From Corallococcus sp. NCRR (GTDB taxonomy: Bacteria > Myxococcota > Myxococcia > Myxococcales > Myxococcaceae), in contig NZ_CP114039.1 of the NCBI RefSeq assembly GCF_026965535.1, positions 9,283,461-9,347,460 of the forward strand: a stretch of 64,000 nt of DNA. Direction: 5' to 3'. Position numbers and translations under genes: made by a program. The notes under the pieces are model-generated. The model saw nothing but the letters and a program-made list of their open reading frames with translations, did no database searches and had not been told where the DNA came from. This document shows, in pieces, positions 44,661 to 53,405 of the stretch. Numbering within the stretch: the first letter of the stretch is position 1; every line of letters starts with the position of its first letter.

Positions 44661-44766
44661 TGGCTCCGGTGCGGAAGTAAGGTTGCAAACAGCGGTCCGT
44701 TTGGATCGTCCGTCCGTCCAGGCCCCCCACTTTCGCGGCTGCGTCATGCTCGACGTGTGGCGTCAA

Positions 44767-45903
44767 TCAATCCAACGTCGTGCGTGACCTCGCGAGTGCC
44801 GCACCGGCCACGGCGAGCACGAACAAACCCAACGCGAGCAGGTCGTTCCCCATGTCCGCGAGCACCTGATCCTTGAGCAGCGCGCCCCGGACGATGCGCA
44901 GGAAGTGGGTGACGGGGATGATCTCGCCCAGCACCCGCGCCCACGGCGGCAGGCCCAGGAAGGGGAAGGCGAAGCCGGAGAGGAAGATGGACGGCAGCAT
45001 GTAGAACATGGACATCTGCATCGCCTGCAGCTGGCTGCGCGCCACGGTGGAGATGAGGTAGCCCAGGGACAGGTTGCCCACGATGAACAGCACGATGCCG
45101 CACGCCAGGGCCAGCCATCCCGCGGGCGTGCGCGCCATGGGCACCGAGAACAACCCCCGCGCCATGCCCAGCACGACGACGGTCTGCACCAGCCCCACGA
45201 CGACGTAGGGCGTGAGCTTGCCCACCATGATCTCCGCCGGGGTGGCGGGCGTGGACAGCAGCGTCTCCATGGTGCCGCGCTCGCGCTCACGGGTGACGGC
45301 CATGGCGGTCATCATCACCAGCGTCATGGACAGGATGATGCCCAGGAGGCCCGGCACGATGTGGACCGGCGAGCGGCTCTCCGGGTTGTAGCGCCGGTGC
45401 ACCACCACCTCGAAGGGGGGCGCGGTGGACCGGGGCGGGCCCAGACCCAGCCGTTCGTTCCGCAGCGCCTCCGAGGGCAGCACGCTCACCGCGGCGAGCG
45501 CCCCCGCCGCGGCCTGCGGGTCGGACGCGTCCGCCTCCGCGAGGATCTGCGCGCGCTCCCCCTTGAGCACCCGCCGGGTGAAGTCCGGAGGGATGGTGAT
45601 GCCGAGCATGACCTGTCCCCGGCGGATGAGCTGATCCAACTCCTCGTCGGAGCGCGGCAGGTAGCGCACGTCCACGTAGCCGGTGCGCTCCAGCGCCGCG
45701 ACGACGGAGTTCGCCACGGTGCTGGTGTCGTGGGACAGCACCGCGGCGGGCAGGTGCCGGGGGTCCATGTTGATGGCGTAGCCGAAGATGAGCAACTGCA
45801 TCACCGGCATGAGGAGGATCATCGCGTAGGTGATGCGGTCGCGCCGCAGCTGCGTGAACTCCTTGAGCAGCACGGCCAGGATGCGCGGAAGCGAGCCCGT
45901 CAT
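44767..45903 (-). CDS. ABC-2 type transporter permease (efflux)
   Basis: Inner-membrane permease of 378 residues. ATG at 45903 overlaps the ATPase stop (ATGA), so the frame's longer 5' extension is rejected. TM1 is ITYAMILLMPVMQLLIFGYA, a periplasmic domain of about 130 residues follows (AVLSHDTSTVANSVVAALER), then five more helices (LLGIILSMTLVMMTAMAVTR; LTPYVVVGLVQTVVVLGMAR). The conserved ABC2 motif ERERGTMETLLSTPATPAEI is present. With the ATPase and HlyD partner it forms an YbhFSRG/drug-export-type system. Confidence 0.9.
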   Translation of the reverse strand: MTGSLPRILAVLLKEFTQLRRDRITYAMILLMPVMQLLIFGYAINMDPRHLPAAVLSHDTSTVANSVVAALERTGYVDVRYLPRSDEELDQLIRRGQVMLGITIPPDFTRRVLKGERAQILAEADASDPQAAAGALAAVSVLPSEALRNERLGLGPPRSTAPPFEVVVHRRYNPESRSPVHIVPGLLGIILSMTLVMMTAMAVTRERERGTMETLLSTPATPAEIMVGKLTPYVVVGLVQTVVVLGMARGLFSVPMARTPAGWLALACGIVLFIVGNLSLGYLISTVARSQLQAMQMSMFYMLPSIFLSGFAFPFLGLPPWARVLGEIIPVTHFLRIVRGALLKDQVLADMGNDLLALGLFVLAVAGAALARSRTTLD

Positions 45904-46826
45904 GACGAATACCGTTCGTCGCGTTCGCGACCCATGAGCTGGATGAAGACGTCCTCCAGGGAGGGCGTCACCTCGCTCCACCGGTAGGGCTCCTTGCGCC
46001 AGGGGCCGAGCGCGGCCTCCAGGGCTTCGCGTTTCAGGCCGCTGACGTGCACGGCGGCGCCGAACGCGGAGGCGCTGAGCACGCCGTCCGCCTGGGCCAG
46101 CAGGTGCGCCGCGCGGTCGATGCCGGGCCCCTCGCCCAGGAACGTCACCAGCCCGGAGTCGCGGATGAGCGCGTCCGCCGTGCCCCGCGCGATGAGGCGC
46201 CCATACAGGATGTACCCGATGTCGTGGCAGCGCTCCGCCTCGTCCATGTAGTGCGTGGACACCAGCACCGTGAGCCCGCCCGCGGCGAGCGTGTGGATTT
46301 CGTCCCAGAACTCACGGCGGGCCTTGGGGTCCACGCCCGCGGTGGGCTCGTCCAGCAGCAGCAGGCGGGGCTCGTGCAGCGTCGCGGCGGCCAGGGCCAG
46401 GCGCTGCTTCCAGCCACCGGAGAGCGCGCCCGCGAGTTGATTCCGCCGGTCGAAGAGGCCCAGCCGGTGGAGCGTGTCCCCCACCCGTTCACGCCGCTGG
46501 TCCAGGCCGTGGACGCGCGCGACGAAGGCCAGGTTCTCCTCCAGCGTCATGTCCTCGTAGAGGGAGAACTTCTGCGTCATGTAGCCCGTCTGGCGCTTGA
46601 TGGCGTCACCCCGGGCGCGGAAGTCCAGGCCCAGCACGGTGCCCTCGCCGCTGTCGGGCGTGAGCAGTCCGCACAGGAGCCGCAGCGTCGTCGTCTTGCC
46701 GGAGCCGTTGGGGCCCAGGAAGCCGGTGATGCGTCCGGCGTCCACGGCGATGGAGACGTCCCGCACGACGTGCCGGTCGCCAAAGGACTTGTTGAGCCCG
46801 CGCACGTCGATGGCCCGCCCGTTCAT
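45900..46826 (-). CDS. ABC transporter ATP-binding protein (efflux)
   Basis: Single-domain ATPase of 308 residues. Walker A is GPNGSGKTT (about 38-46), signature LSGGWKQRLALAAATLHEPR, Walker B LLLLDEPTAGVDPKARREF, followed by the H-loop VSTHYMDEAERC. A C-terminal dimerisation-like segment ends YRWSEVTPSLEDVFIQLMG, common in export ATPases with ABC-2 permeases. ATG at 46826 overlaps the stop of the HlyD gene (ATGA), and its own stop overlaps the permease start, so all three genes are translationally coupled. Confidence 0.93.
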   Translation of the reverse strand: MNGRAIDVRGLNKSFGDRHVVRDVSIAVDAGRITGFLGPNGSGKTTTLRLLCGLLTPDSGEGTVLGLDFRARGDAIKRQTGYMTQKFSLYEDMTLEENLAFVARVHGLDQRRERVGDTLHRLGLFDRRNQLAGALSGGWKQRLALAAATLHEPRLLLLDEPTAGVDPKARREFWDEIHTLAAGGLTVLVSTHYMDEAERCHDIGYILYGRLIARGTADALIRDSGLVTFLGEGPGIDRAAHLLAQADGVLSASAFGAAVHVSGLKREALEAALGPWRKEPYRWSEVTPSLEDVFIQLMGRERDERYSS

Positions 46827-47821
46827 CGGTCCACCTGCACGGGCGCCTGCGTCAGCGGCGTCACGTCGATGGGCTGCCCGGGCAACAGGCGCGTGGGCGC
46901 GGAGGGCACCGCCTCCAGCAGGAACACCAGCTTCTGCCGCGTCTCCAGGCTGTAGATGATGGGCGGCGTGTACTCCGGCCGTGAAGCGACGAAGTCCACG
47001 CGGGCGGTCATCCCGGTGTCGCAGCCATCGCACGCGATGGCCACGTCGGTGCCCGGCGGGAAGGACGCCACCCTCCCCTGCGGCACGTAGAAGCGCACCT
47101 TCAGCTTCGCGTCCGGGATGATGCTGACGACGGGGGCGTTGGGCATGGCCCACTCGCCCTGCTGGAAGAGGACGTCCTCCACGCGGCCCACCACGGGGGA
47201 CACGGGCGCCAGCTCCACGACCTGTTGCTCCGCGGCGGTGACACCCGCGCGTCCGCTGGCGAGCTGGGCGCGGACAACCTCCAACTGCGCGCCCGCCGCC
47301 GCCACGTCCGTGCGGGCCGCGTCGCGCTGGGCATGGGCGCGCGTCGCCGTGGCGCGCAGCAGGTCCAACTGCTGGGGCGTCACCGCGCCCTCCATGGCCT
47401 TCTGGACGGCGACCAGCCGGGCCAGCTCCGCGTCCGCGCGGTCCGCCTCCGCCTGCGCCGCGGCGAGCGAGGCACGCGCCCGGGCCACGTCCGACTGGCG
47501 CGCGAGCAACTGCGCTTCAATCTGCCCCACCTGCGCCCGCGCCTGGTCGGCCCGCGCCGTCAGCGACGTGGGCTCCATGCGGAACAGCGGCGTGCCCACC
47601 TCCACGCGCTGTCCGCGCACCACCGCCACGGACGCCACCATGCCGGCCACCGGCGAGGACAGATAGACGTTGTCGCTGACGACGTAGCCGGTGAAGCGCG
47701 GCGGCGGCTCCGGGGCCGGCCGCCGCAGCCACAGGATGCCGCTGATGATGACGGCGACGAGCACCGCCCCCGCGACGATGCCCCGCTTCGAGTGCTTCCT
47801 CTTGCTGCCCGGTCCCGACAC
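46823..47821 (-). CDS. HlyD-family membrane fusion protein (efflux adaptor)
   Basis: Adaptor of 332 residues linking the ABC exporter to the outer membrane. GTG at 47821 follows AGGAGG; no ATG lies in a suitable place, and the longer frame to 48172 crosses the promoter. A single TM (GIVAGAVLVAVIISGILWLR) precedes the lipoyl half (VYLSSPVAGMVASVAVVRGQ) and a long coiled coil of about 110 residues (ADQARAQVGQIEAQLLARQS ... AAAQAEADRADAELARLVAV), then the second lipoyl half (GRVEDVLFQQGEWAMPNAPV) and beta-barrel. It is the first gene of the operon and follows a sigma-54-like promoter. Confidence 0.9.
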   Translation of the reverse strand: MSGPGSKRKHSKRGIVAGAVLVAVIISGILWLRRPAPEPPPRFTGYVVSDNVYLSSPVAGMVASVAVVRGQRVEVGTPLFRMEPTSLTARADQARAQVGQIEAQLLARQSDVARARASLAAAQAEADRADAELARLVAVQKAMEGAVTPQQLDLLRATATRAHAQRDAARTDVAAAGAQLEVVRAQLASGRAGVTAAEQQVVELAPVSPVVGRVEDVLFQQGEWAMPNAPVVSIIPDAKLKVRFYVPQGRVASFPPGTDVAIACDGCDTGMTARVDFVASRPEYTPPIIYSLETRQKLVFLLEAVPSAPTRLLPGQPIDVTPLTQAPVQVDR

Positions 47822-48149
47822 CCGTGCCTCCTGGCGCGGCCTCGCCGCGATGGGAGCGCCCCCCGAGCGCGGCGTGGCCACGCTACGCCTGCCCGGCCCG
47901 GGGGTCCGCGTCCGGCTCACGGGCAGGTCCTCAACCCGTGTCCTGGCGTCACCTTGAGCACTGGACGTGCCAGCACTGAACGCCAGGGGAGCCCCCGGGG
48001 GCAGGGCCTTCCCTGTTCGGATTTCCGACGCCCGGCGCCGGGTCCCCGGACACGAAGAGCGCATGGAGGAAGGAGCCCCGGGGCACGCGGGCTGGGGCAT
48101 CCGCCTTGCTTGGGCATAGGGTAGCGCCCACGGTCCAGGAGGACGCGCC
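47822..48149. other. Divergent regulatory region of efflux and two-component operons
   Basis: A 328-bp stretch separating the HlyD start from the kinase start. It contains the sigma-54-like promoter on the minus strand (47957-47972) and a perfect 12-bp palindrome CCCGGCGCCGGG at 48031-48042 that could be an enhancer site. The kinase is read rightward from AGGAGG. No gene is visible. Confidence 0.55.
47957..47972 (-). promoter_or_regulatory. Sigma-54-like promoter for the efflux operon
   Basis: On the minus strand TGGCAC (47972-47967) is followed after 5 bp by GTGCT (47961-47957), keeping the invariant GG-N10-GC of the -24/-12 consensus (usual -12 element TTGCA/T). It lies about 136 bp before the HlyD start and beside an NtrC-type activator gene. 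Confidence 0.55.
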
Positions 48150-49487
48150 TTGCATTCCCCAACCCAGCCCACGACCGCCGGAATCGAGCAGGTTCAACGC
48201 GAGGCGTTCTCGCGGCTGTTCCGCCAGGTGACGCGGGTGCTGACGGTCCTGAGTCCCCTGCCGGTGGTGATGGGTTCGCTGGGGCTCATTGGAGACACGG
48301 CGGTGTGGCGCCGGTGGTGCGTGGCGCTCGCGTTGGCGCTCGTGGTGGTGGGGCTGGGGGTCGTCACGGCGTGGCGGCGTCAGCCGGTGGTGACGCATGA
48401 GTCGGGCAGGATGTTGCCGCTGGTGGCGTTCCCCCTGTTCACGGTGGTGAACCTGTCACTGGGAGGACTGGAGAGTCCGCTCATTCCCCTGGTGCTGCCG
48501 GTGTCCCTGGCCACGGCCATCCTCTTCACGCCCGCGCGGGCCCGCAGGTGGGCGGGCTACCTGCTCGCGCTGGTGGGCGTGCAGGCGGCGGTGACGCTGA
48601 CGGGCACGGTGGAGGACCTGGTGCCCCCGCTCTTCGGTGGAGGCCCGCGCGCGGGGCACAACACCGCGCTGCTCCTGACGATGCTCGCGGTGACGGGGTT
48701 CCTCGTCCTGTGGACGAACTTCGTCGGCACGAACCTGCGGCGCACGTTCCGGGGCATGGTGCGAACGGCGCTGGATGCACGGGATGAAGCACTGAACGCC
48801 CATGAGGAACGGGTGCGCTCGCTCACCACGCTGTCGGGAGAGATTGCCCACGAATTGAAGAACCCGCTGGCGAGCGTGAAGGGCCTGGCCGCGATGATTG
48901 CCCGCGAGGTGGAGGGCCGGCCCGCGGAGCGGCTCGCGGTGCTGCGCCGGGAGGTGGACCGGATGCAGGAGATCCTCGAAGGGTTCCTCAACTTCTCCCG
49001 GCCGTTGCTCCCGCTCAATGAAGCCCACGTGCCGCTGGATGGCCTGTGCCGGCAGGTGGCGGAGTTGCACGAGGGCATGGCGGGAGAGCGGGGCGTGGGG
49101 CTCAGGGTCGCGGAGGGGCCGCCGGTGGAGGCGTGGTGCGACGCGCGCAAGGTGCGGCAGGTGTTGATCGACGTGGTGCAGAACGCGCTGGACGCCGCGC
49201 CTCGGGGAACAACCGTGGAGCTCCAGGCATGGACGTCACGGGAAGGTGGCGGCCGGGTGGAGGTACGGGACCGGGGTCCCGGGCTCGCGGATGAGGTGCG
49301 TGAGCGCGTCTTCGAGCCGGGCATCACCACGAAGCCCCACGGCTCCGGCCTGGGCCTGGCCCTGTCGCGAGCGCTGATGCGCCAGCACGGCGGAGAGTTG
49401 AACCTGCGCGCCCGTGAGGGCGGAGGCTGCGTGGCGGAGCTGAGCCTCCCGGCCGCGCAATCACCGCGAAAGGAGGCCCTGCCATGA
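48150..49487 (+). CDS. Sensor histidine kinase
   Basis: Membrane kinase of 445 residues, starting at TTG (48150) after AGGAGG at 48137-48142. Six hydrophobic helices occupy residues about 30-195 (LTVLSPLPVVMGSLGLIGDT to LLLTMLAVTGFLVLWTNFVG), with little periplasmic loop, so it probably senses a membrane signal. Residues about 222-285 are the HisKA domain with H-box EIAHELKNPLAS (His-234), and the HATPase domain has N-box VLIDVVQNALDAAPRG, G1 DRGPGLADEVRERVFEPG and G2 GSGLGLALSRALM. It overlaps the NtrC regulator by 4 nt (ATGA) and is divergent from an efflux operon that it may control. Confidence 0.92.
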   Translation: MHSPTQPTTAGIEQVQREAFSRLFRQVTRVLTVLSPLPVVMGSLGLIGDTAVWRRWCVALALALVVVGLGVVTAWRRQPVVTHESGRMLPLVAFPLFTVVNLSLGGLESPLIPLVLPVSLATAILFTPARARRWAGYLLALVGVQAAVTLTGTVEDLVPPLFGGGPRAGHNTALLLTMLAVTGFLVLWTNFVGTNLRRTFRGMVRTALDARDEALNAHEERVRSLTTLSGEIAHELKNPLASVKGLAAMIAREVEGRPAERLAVLRREVDRMQEILEGFLNFSRPLLPLNEAHVPLDGLCRQVAELHEGMAGERGVGLRVAEGPPVEAWCDARKVRQVLIDVVQNALDAAPRGTTVELQAWTSREGGGRVEVRDRGPGLADEVRERVFEPGITTKPHGSGLGLALSRALMRQHGGELNLRAREGGGCVAELSLPAAQSPRKEALP

Positions 49488-50854
49488 AGGCCCGCGTGCT
49501 GGTAGCGGATGACGACGCGGGCGTGCGCTACACGCTGCGCGGCTTGCTGGAGGATGACGGGCTCACCGTGGAGGAAGCCGTGGACGGCGAGGCCGCGCTC
49601 GCGCGGCTGGACTCCGAGCCGCCCGTGGATCTGGTGCTCAGCGACCTGCGCATGCCGCGTATGGATGGCATGGAACTGCTCCGCCGCGTCGCCGCGCGTC
49701 CGCATGCGCCCCGCGTCATCCTCATCACCGCGCATGGCTCGGAACGTCACGCCGTGGAGGCGATGAAGCTGGGCGCGCTGGACTACTTCCGCAAACCCTT
49801 CGACGTGGACGACGTGCTGGCCGTGGTGCGCCGGGCGCTCGGGAGGGTCCGCCTGGAGGCGGAGAACGAGCGGCTGTCCGGCGAGGTGAACCTGCTGCGC
49901 TCGCTGGTCTTCGTGTCACCGTCGATGGCGCGGCTGGCCCTGCTGATCCAACGCGTAGGCCCTCGCGACGTCACCGTGCTGATCACAGGAGAGAGCGGCA
50001 CCGGCAAGGAGCGCGTCGCAGAGGCCTTGGTGCGCGCCTCCCCGCGAGCGGACAAGCCCTACGTGCGTTTCAACTGTGCCGCCCTCACGCCGGAACTCGC
50101 GGAGGCGGAGCTCTTCGGCCATTCGAGAGGCGCGTTCACCGGTGCCGTGCGAGCCCGGCCCGGCCTCTTCCGCGAGGCCTCCGGAGGCACGCTGCTCCTG
50201 GACGAAGTGGGAGAGCTCGCGCTGCCCCTCCAGGCGAAGCTCCTGCGCGTCTTGCAGGAGGGCGAGGTGCGGCCCGTGGGCGAGGACCGCTCCTTCCCGG
50301 TGGACGTCCGCGTCCTGGCCGCCACCCACCGCGACCTGCCCCAGCGCGTGGCGGAGGGCCGCTTCCGCGAGGACCTCTACTACCGCCTCAAGGTCGTGAC
50401 GCTCCAGGTGCCCCCGCTGCGAAGCCGCCCGGAGGACATCGCCGCGCTCGCGAGGCACTTCCTCGCCCGCCACACCGAGCGCTTCCACATGCCACCGGTG
50501 CCCCTGACGCCCGCCCTCCTGGAGCGCCTCACGGCCCACCCCTGGCCCGGCAACGTCCGTGAGTTGGAGAACGCCCTGGAGAGCGCCGTGGTGCTGTCCG
50601 CCGACGGGACCCTGGACCTGGAGCTGTTGCCCGGAGGCACCAGCGCGCCCACGCACCAGGCTCCGGCCCACACCGGCACCACCTTGCGCGAGAAGCTGGA
50701 TGCGCACGAGCGCGAGCTCATCCTCGCGGCGCTCGCGGCGTCCAAGGGCCAGCGCACGGAGGCCGCGAAGGCGCTGGGCATCGGCCGCGCGACGCTGCAC
50801 GACAAGCTCCGCAAGCACGGCCTCCTGAACGAAGGCGAGGAGCCGGAGCGCTGA
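49484..50854 (+). CDS. NtrC-family sigma-54-dependent response regulator
   Basis: Regulator of 456 residues. The receiver domain (1-120) has acidic pair VADDDAG, phosphoacceptor Asp-54 in LVLSDLRMPRMDG, and KPFD with the conserved Lys. The AAA+ domain has Walker A GESGTGKE (169-176), the sigma-54 contact loop GAFTGA (216-221), Walker B-like GGTLLLDEVGEL and the arginine finger region. The C-terminus is a Fis-type HTH (AAKALGIGRATLHDKLRKHG). It starts by ATGA overlap with the kinase gene. It is expected to drive sigma-54 promoters; the site before the divergent efflux operon is a natural candidate. Confidence 0.95.
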   Translation: MKARVLVADDDAGVRYTLRGLLEDDGLTVEEAVDGEAALARLDSEPPVDLVLSDLRMPRMDGMELLRRVAARPHAPRVILITAHGSERHAVEAMKLGALDYFRKPFDVDDVLAVVRRALGRVRLEAENERLSGEVNLLRSLVFVSPSMARLALLIQRVGPRDVTVLITGESGTGKERVAEALVRASPRADKPYVRFNCAALTPELAEAELFGHSRGAFTGAVRARPGLFREASGGTLLLDEVGELALPLQAKLLRVLQEGEVRPVGEDRSFPVDVRVLAATHRDLPQRVAEGRFREDLYYRLKVVTLQVPPLRSRPEDIAALARHFLARHTERFHMPPVPLTPALLERLTAHPWPGNVRELENALESAVVLSADGTLDLELLPGGTSAPTHQAPAHTGTTLREKLDAHERELILAALAASKGQRTEAAKALGIGRATLHDKLRKHGLLNEGEEPER

Positions 50855-50974
50855 AGGCTCACGGCTCCGGCGCGGTCTTCCCCTTACACATGAAGGCAGT
50901 CGAGCCACACATTGACCTGAGAGGCGGGAATGACAGTGAATACGCAAGCAGTGTGACGCCGGGAGGGGCTGAGC

Positions 50975-51418
50975 ATGGAGCTCGACAGGTCCGACCATGA
51001 GTGCCTGGCCCGTTGGGCCGCTGACTGCGCCGAGCGGGTCCTCCCCTGCTTCGAACAGAAGTTCCCGGAGGACCACCGCCCCCGCCACGCCATCGAGGCG
51101 GCACGGGCGTGGCAACGGGGAGAGCTGCTGATCACCGATGTGCATGCGGCGGCCATCGCCGCGCACGCCGCTGCCTCGGATGCCGCCGCGCACGCCGCCG
51201 CATGCGCCGCGGCCCGCGCCGCGGGACACGCCGCCGCTACCGTCCACGCCGCCAGCCACGCGTCACAGGCCGCTACCTTCGCGGCCACCGCCGCCGCCCA
51301 TGGCGTGGGCGACGTCTCGGACGCCGCCGAAGCCACCGCCCGGGAACGCGACTGGCAGCGACAACATCTGCCAGAGCACCTCCACGCCGTGGCGTTTCCT
51401 GCCCGGAACAATCGCTGA
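50975..51418 (+). CDS. Imm5-like putative immunity protein
   Basis: Ala-rich helical protein of 147 residues, starting at ATG 50975 after GGGAGGGG. The pattern LARWAADCAERVLPCFEQKF ... RPRHAIEAARAWQRGEL followed by an AAHAAASDAAAHAAACAA repeat and ARAAGHAAATVHAASHASQA matches the Imm5-type immunity family linked to polymorphic toxins. No toxin gene is adjacent: the neighbours are an NtrC regulator and an exported lipoprotein. It may be an orphan immunity gene guarding against a toxin encoded elsewhere or by rivals. Its His/Ala-rich repeat is unusual in regularity. Confidence 0.65.
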   Translation: MELDRSDHECLARWAADCAERVLPCFEQKFPEDHRPRHAIEAARAWQRGELLITDVHAAAIAAHAAASDAAAHAAACAAARAAGHAAATVHAASHASQAATFAATAAAHGVGDVSDAAEATARERDWQRQHLPEHLHAVAFPARNNR

Positions 51419-51521
51419 ACGCACTGCGCGTGCGCGACGCATTCCGGCCATGCCACCCACCCGGCATTGGCTCCGCCGCGTCATTTGACAAAACCAGCAA
51501 AATCAGACTTCCATTTTTACC

Positions 51522-52400
51522 ATGAACTTCAGAAAGCCAGTGTTGTGCACGGTGGTGCTGGCCTCCGTCGCGTGCGGCGGCGAGGCCTTCGAGGGTGAGA
51601 CGGTCGCGGCGGAGGATCTGGCCACCACGCGGCAGGCGGCCTTCTCCGGCGTGAACGGGACGGTGTGCGAGGAGAGCCCGTACAACTGCAAGCTGCGGCC
51701 CTCTGGCGGCAACCGCGTGCAGACCAACGACCCGGACGATGACGACTCCTGGGGCATCACCACGGGCGTGCCCATCCGCGACGGCAACGGGACCGTGGTG
51801 GGCACGTCCACGCGGACGCGCTCCCTCTTCAACTACGGCCAGACGCGCACGTTCGCGGGTGAGCTGCACGCCTTCGCGACGTCGACGTCCAACTCCAGCT
51901 CCGGCTGGCTGCCCATGTCCGCCATCCTGGGCCTCACCTCCTTCCAAGAGAAGGTCGGCCACGTCTCCGCGCTGAGCTCCGGGCTGAGCAAGATGGCGTG
52001 CTACGCCGTGCGCAACTGGCACGACCCGGCGCTCGAAGTGAAGAAGGTGGTCTACGACACGACGTCGTCCAACGAGCGCGCGGGGGACTACCTGCCGCTC
52101 GTGCGGGCCAACGGCCTGCGCTCGGCGAACCTCACCTTCAACGTGCCGGGCTTCGGCTTGGGCGGCGTCGCGGTGGACCACTTCCCCGCGGGCACGAAGT
52201 TCCAGCGCCTGGACGTGCCGACGAACTCGGGCGCACCGTCCATCGACATCCCGCTCTGGGTGCTGGACAGCGCGGGGCGCTACCGCCAGCAGTCCGGCAC
52301 CATGAAGTTCATCTACGGCTATGTCATCGCCGCCACCGGCACCCGCCGCAACGGCTGGATGGCCTATGACGCGCTCGAGGTCAGCTCCGGCTGTCCTTGA
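51522..52400 (+). CDS. Predicted lipoprotein of unknown function
   Basis: Protein of 292 residues. The N-terminus FRKPVLCTVVLASVACGGEA has a lipobox (SVAC, Cys-18). The mature domain contains four further cysteines (TVCEESPYNCKL, KMACYAVR, SSGCP) and a beta-rich core (GVPIRDGNGTVVGTSTRTRS, DHFPAGTKFQRLDVPTNSG). Its upstream region is AT-rich with TTGACA at 51485-51490. Its stop overlaps the stop region of the convergent AAC(3) gene by 20 bp. No family is recognised. Confidence 0.68.
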   Translation: MNFRKPVLCTVVLASVACGGEAFEGETVAAEDLATTRQAAFSGVNGTVCEESPYNCKLRPSGGNRVQTNDPDDDDSWGITTGVPIRDGNGTVVGTSTRTRSLFNYGQTRTFAGELHAFATSTSNSSSGWLPMSAILGLTSFQEKVGHVSALSSGLSKMACYAVRNWHDPALEVKKVVYDTTSSNERAGDYLPLVRANGLRSANLTFNVPGFGLGGVAVDHFPAGTKFQRLDVPTNSGAPSIDIPLWVLDSAGRYRQQSGTMKFIYGYVIAATGTRRNGWMAYDALEVSSGCP

Positions 52401-53199
52401 GCCTGGGGTACGCCTCCAACCATGCGACGCCCCGGTGCAGCAGCCGCCGGGCGTCGAAGAGATGCGACACGGCCCGGGCAACGCTTCCGGAGCGGCCGAT
52501 TCCCTCCGCGAGGCATTGCTCTCCAATGCGCGTGAATGGGTCCACGCTGGACGCGCGCAGGGCGTCCGTCACCGGCTCGCTGGTATCGAACTCCTCGAAG
52601 TCCACCCAGCGCCGCTCGCCGTCGACTTGGAGCGGCCGCTGGTAGCGGACCACGCGCTTGCCGGGGAGGTCCGCCAGGTGCTCCGCGTGGTGCAGCAGGG
52701 TGAGCGTCTCCAGCGGCGCCCCGAGCATCAGCACCTTGCCCTCCGCCTCCACCAGCCGGGCCAGCGGCGAGCGTGGGCCATAGCCATACTGGAAGGCGTG
52801 GTCCGCGCAGAGCCACTCCGCCCGAGGCCCGATGGCGACCATGCCCGCGTCCGGATGGTCGCTGCGGACCGCGCCGGGCCAGGTCCTGAGCGTCTCCGCG
52901 AGGATGCCGTGGTCGCGGGCGGCCCGCGCGGTGCGCTTGTCGAAGGTGGGGATTTCATCGCGCAGGCGCGCGTCCTCGAAGTCCTCCGGCTCCACGCCCA
53001 TCTCCCAGTCCAGATAGGCCATGAGCGTGCCCCGGCGGCCCACCGCGTCTTGCAGCGCCTGCACCACGGTGTTCACCCCGCCCAGCACGGGCCCCAGGCT
53101 CCGCAGGCCGGCATGGACCATCACCAGGTCACCCTCCTCCAGGCCCAAGCGCCGCAGGTCCTCCCTCAGCCCGGTCCGGGTGGCGGGGGTCTTCGTCAT
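52381..53199 (-). CDS. AAC(3)-type aminoglycoside N-acetyltransferase
   Basis: Enzyme of 272 residues that acetylates the 3-amino group of aminoglycosides using acetyl-CoA. ATG at 53199 follows GGATGGAGA; the frame to 53418 is longer but out of family. Motifs include LGLEEGDLVMVHAGLRSLGP (near the start), RGTLMAYLDW, the acetyl-CoA loop KVLMLGAPLETLTLLHHAEH and GKRVVRYQRPLQVDG. It may confer resistance to antibiotics or act on a related amine. There are no mobile elements nearby. It overlaps the convergent lipoprotein gene by 20 bp at their 3' ends. Confidence 0.85.
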   Translation of the reverse strand: MTKTPATRTGLREDLRRLGLEEGDLVMVHAGLRSLGPVLGGVNTVVQALQDAVGRRGTLMAYLDWEMGVEPEDFEDARLRDEIPTFDKRTARAARDHGILAETLRTWPGAVRSDHPDAGMVAIGPRAEWLCADHAFQYGYGPRSPLARLVEAEGKVLMLGAPLETLTLLHHAEHLADLPGKRVVRYQRPLQVDGERRWVDFEEFDTSEPVTDALRASSVDPFTRIGEQCLAEGIGRSGSVARAVSHLFDARRLLHRGVAWLEAYPRLKDSRS

Positions 53200-53405
53200 G
53201 GGTCTCCATCCTTCCTCTCGCAGGGCGCTGAAGGATAACAATCGCTTCGACAACGGCCACGAGCGGGTGCTCGAAAACAATGTCCGCCACGGGTCTCCGG
53301 GGACCGCGTGGCTTTCCTGGAGACGCCTGCCCATTGTCCTGCATTGAAAGACAGCGCTATCCTGGCGGGGCAGCACCCATTCCCCCAAAAGACCAGGAGA
53401 AGCGA

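Noticed and set aside
51485..51513. Full sigma-70 promoter for the lipoprotein at 51522
   Set aside because: TTGACA is perfect, but no convincing -10 element lies at 16-18 bp, and the transcript would start at the ATG.
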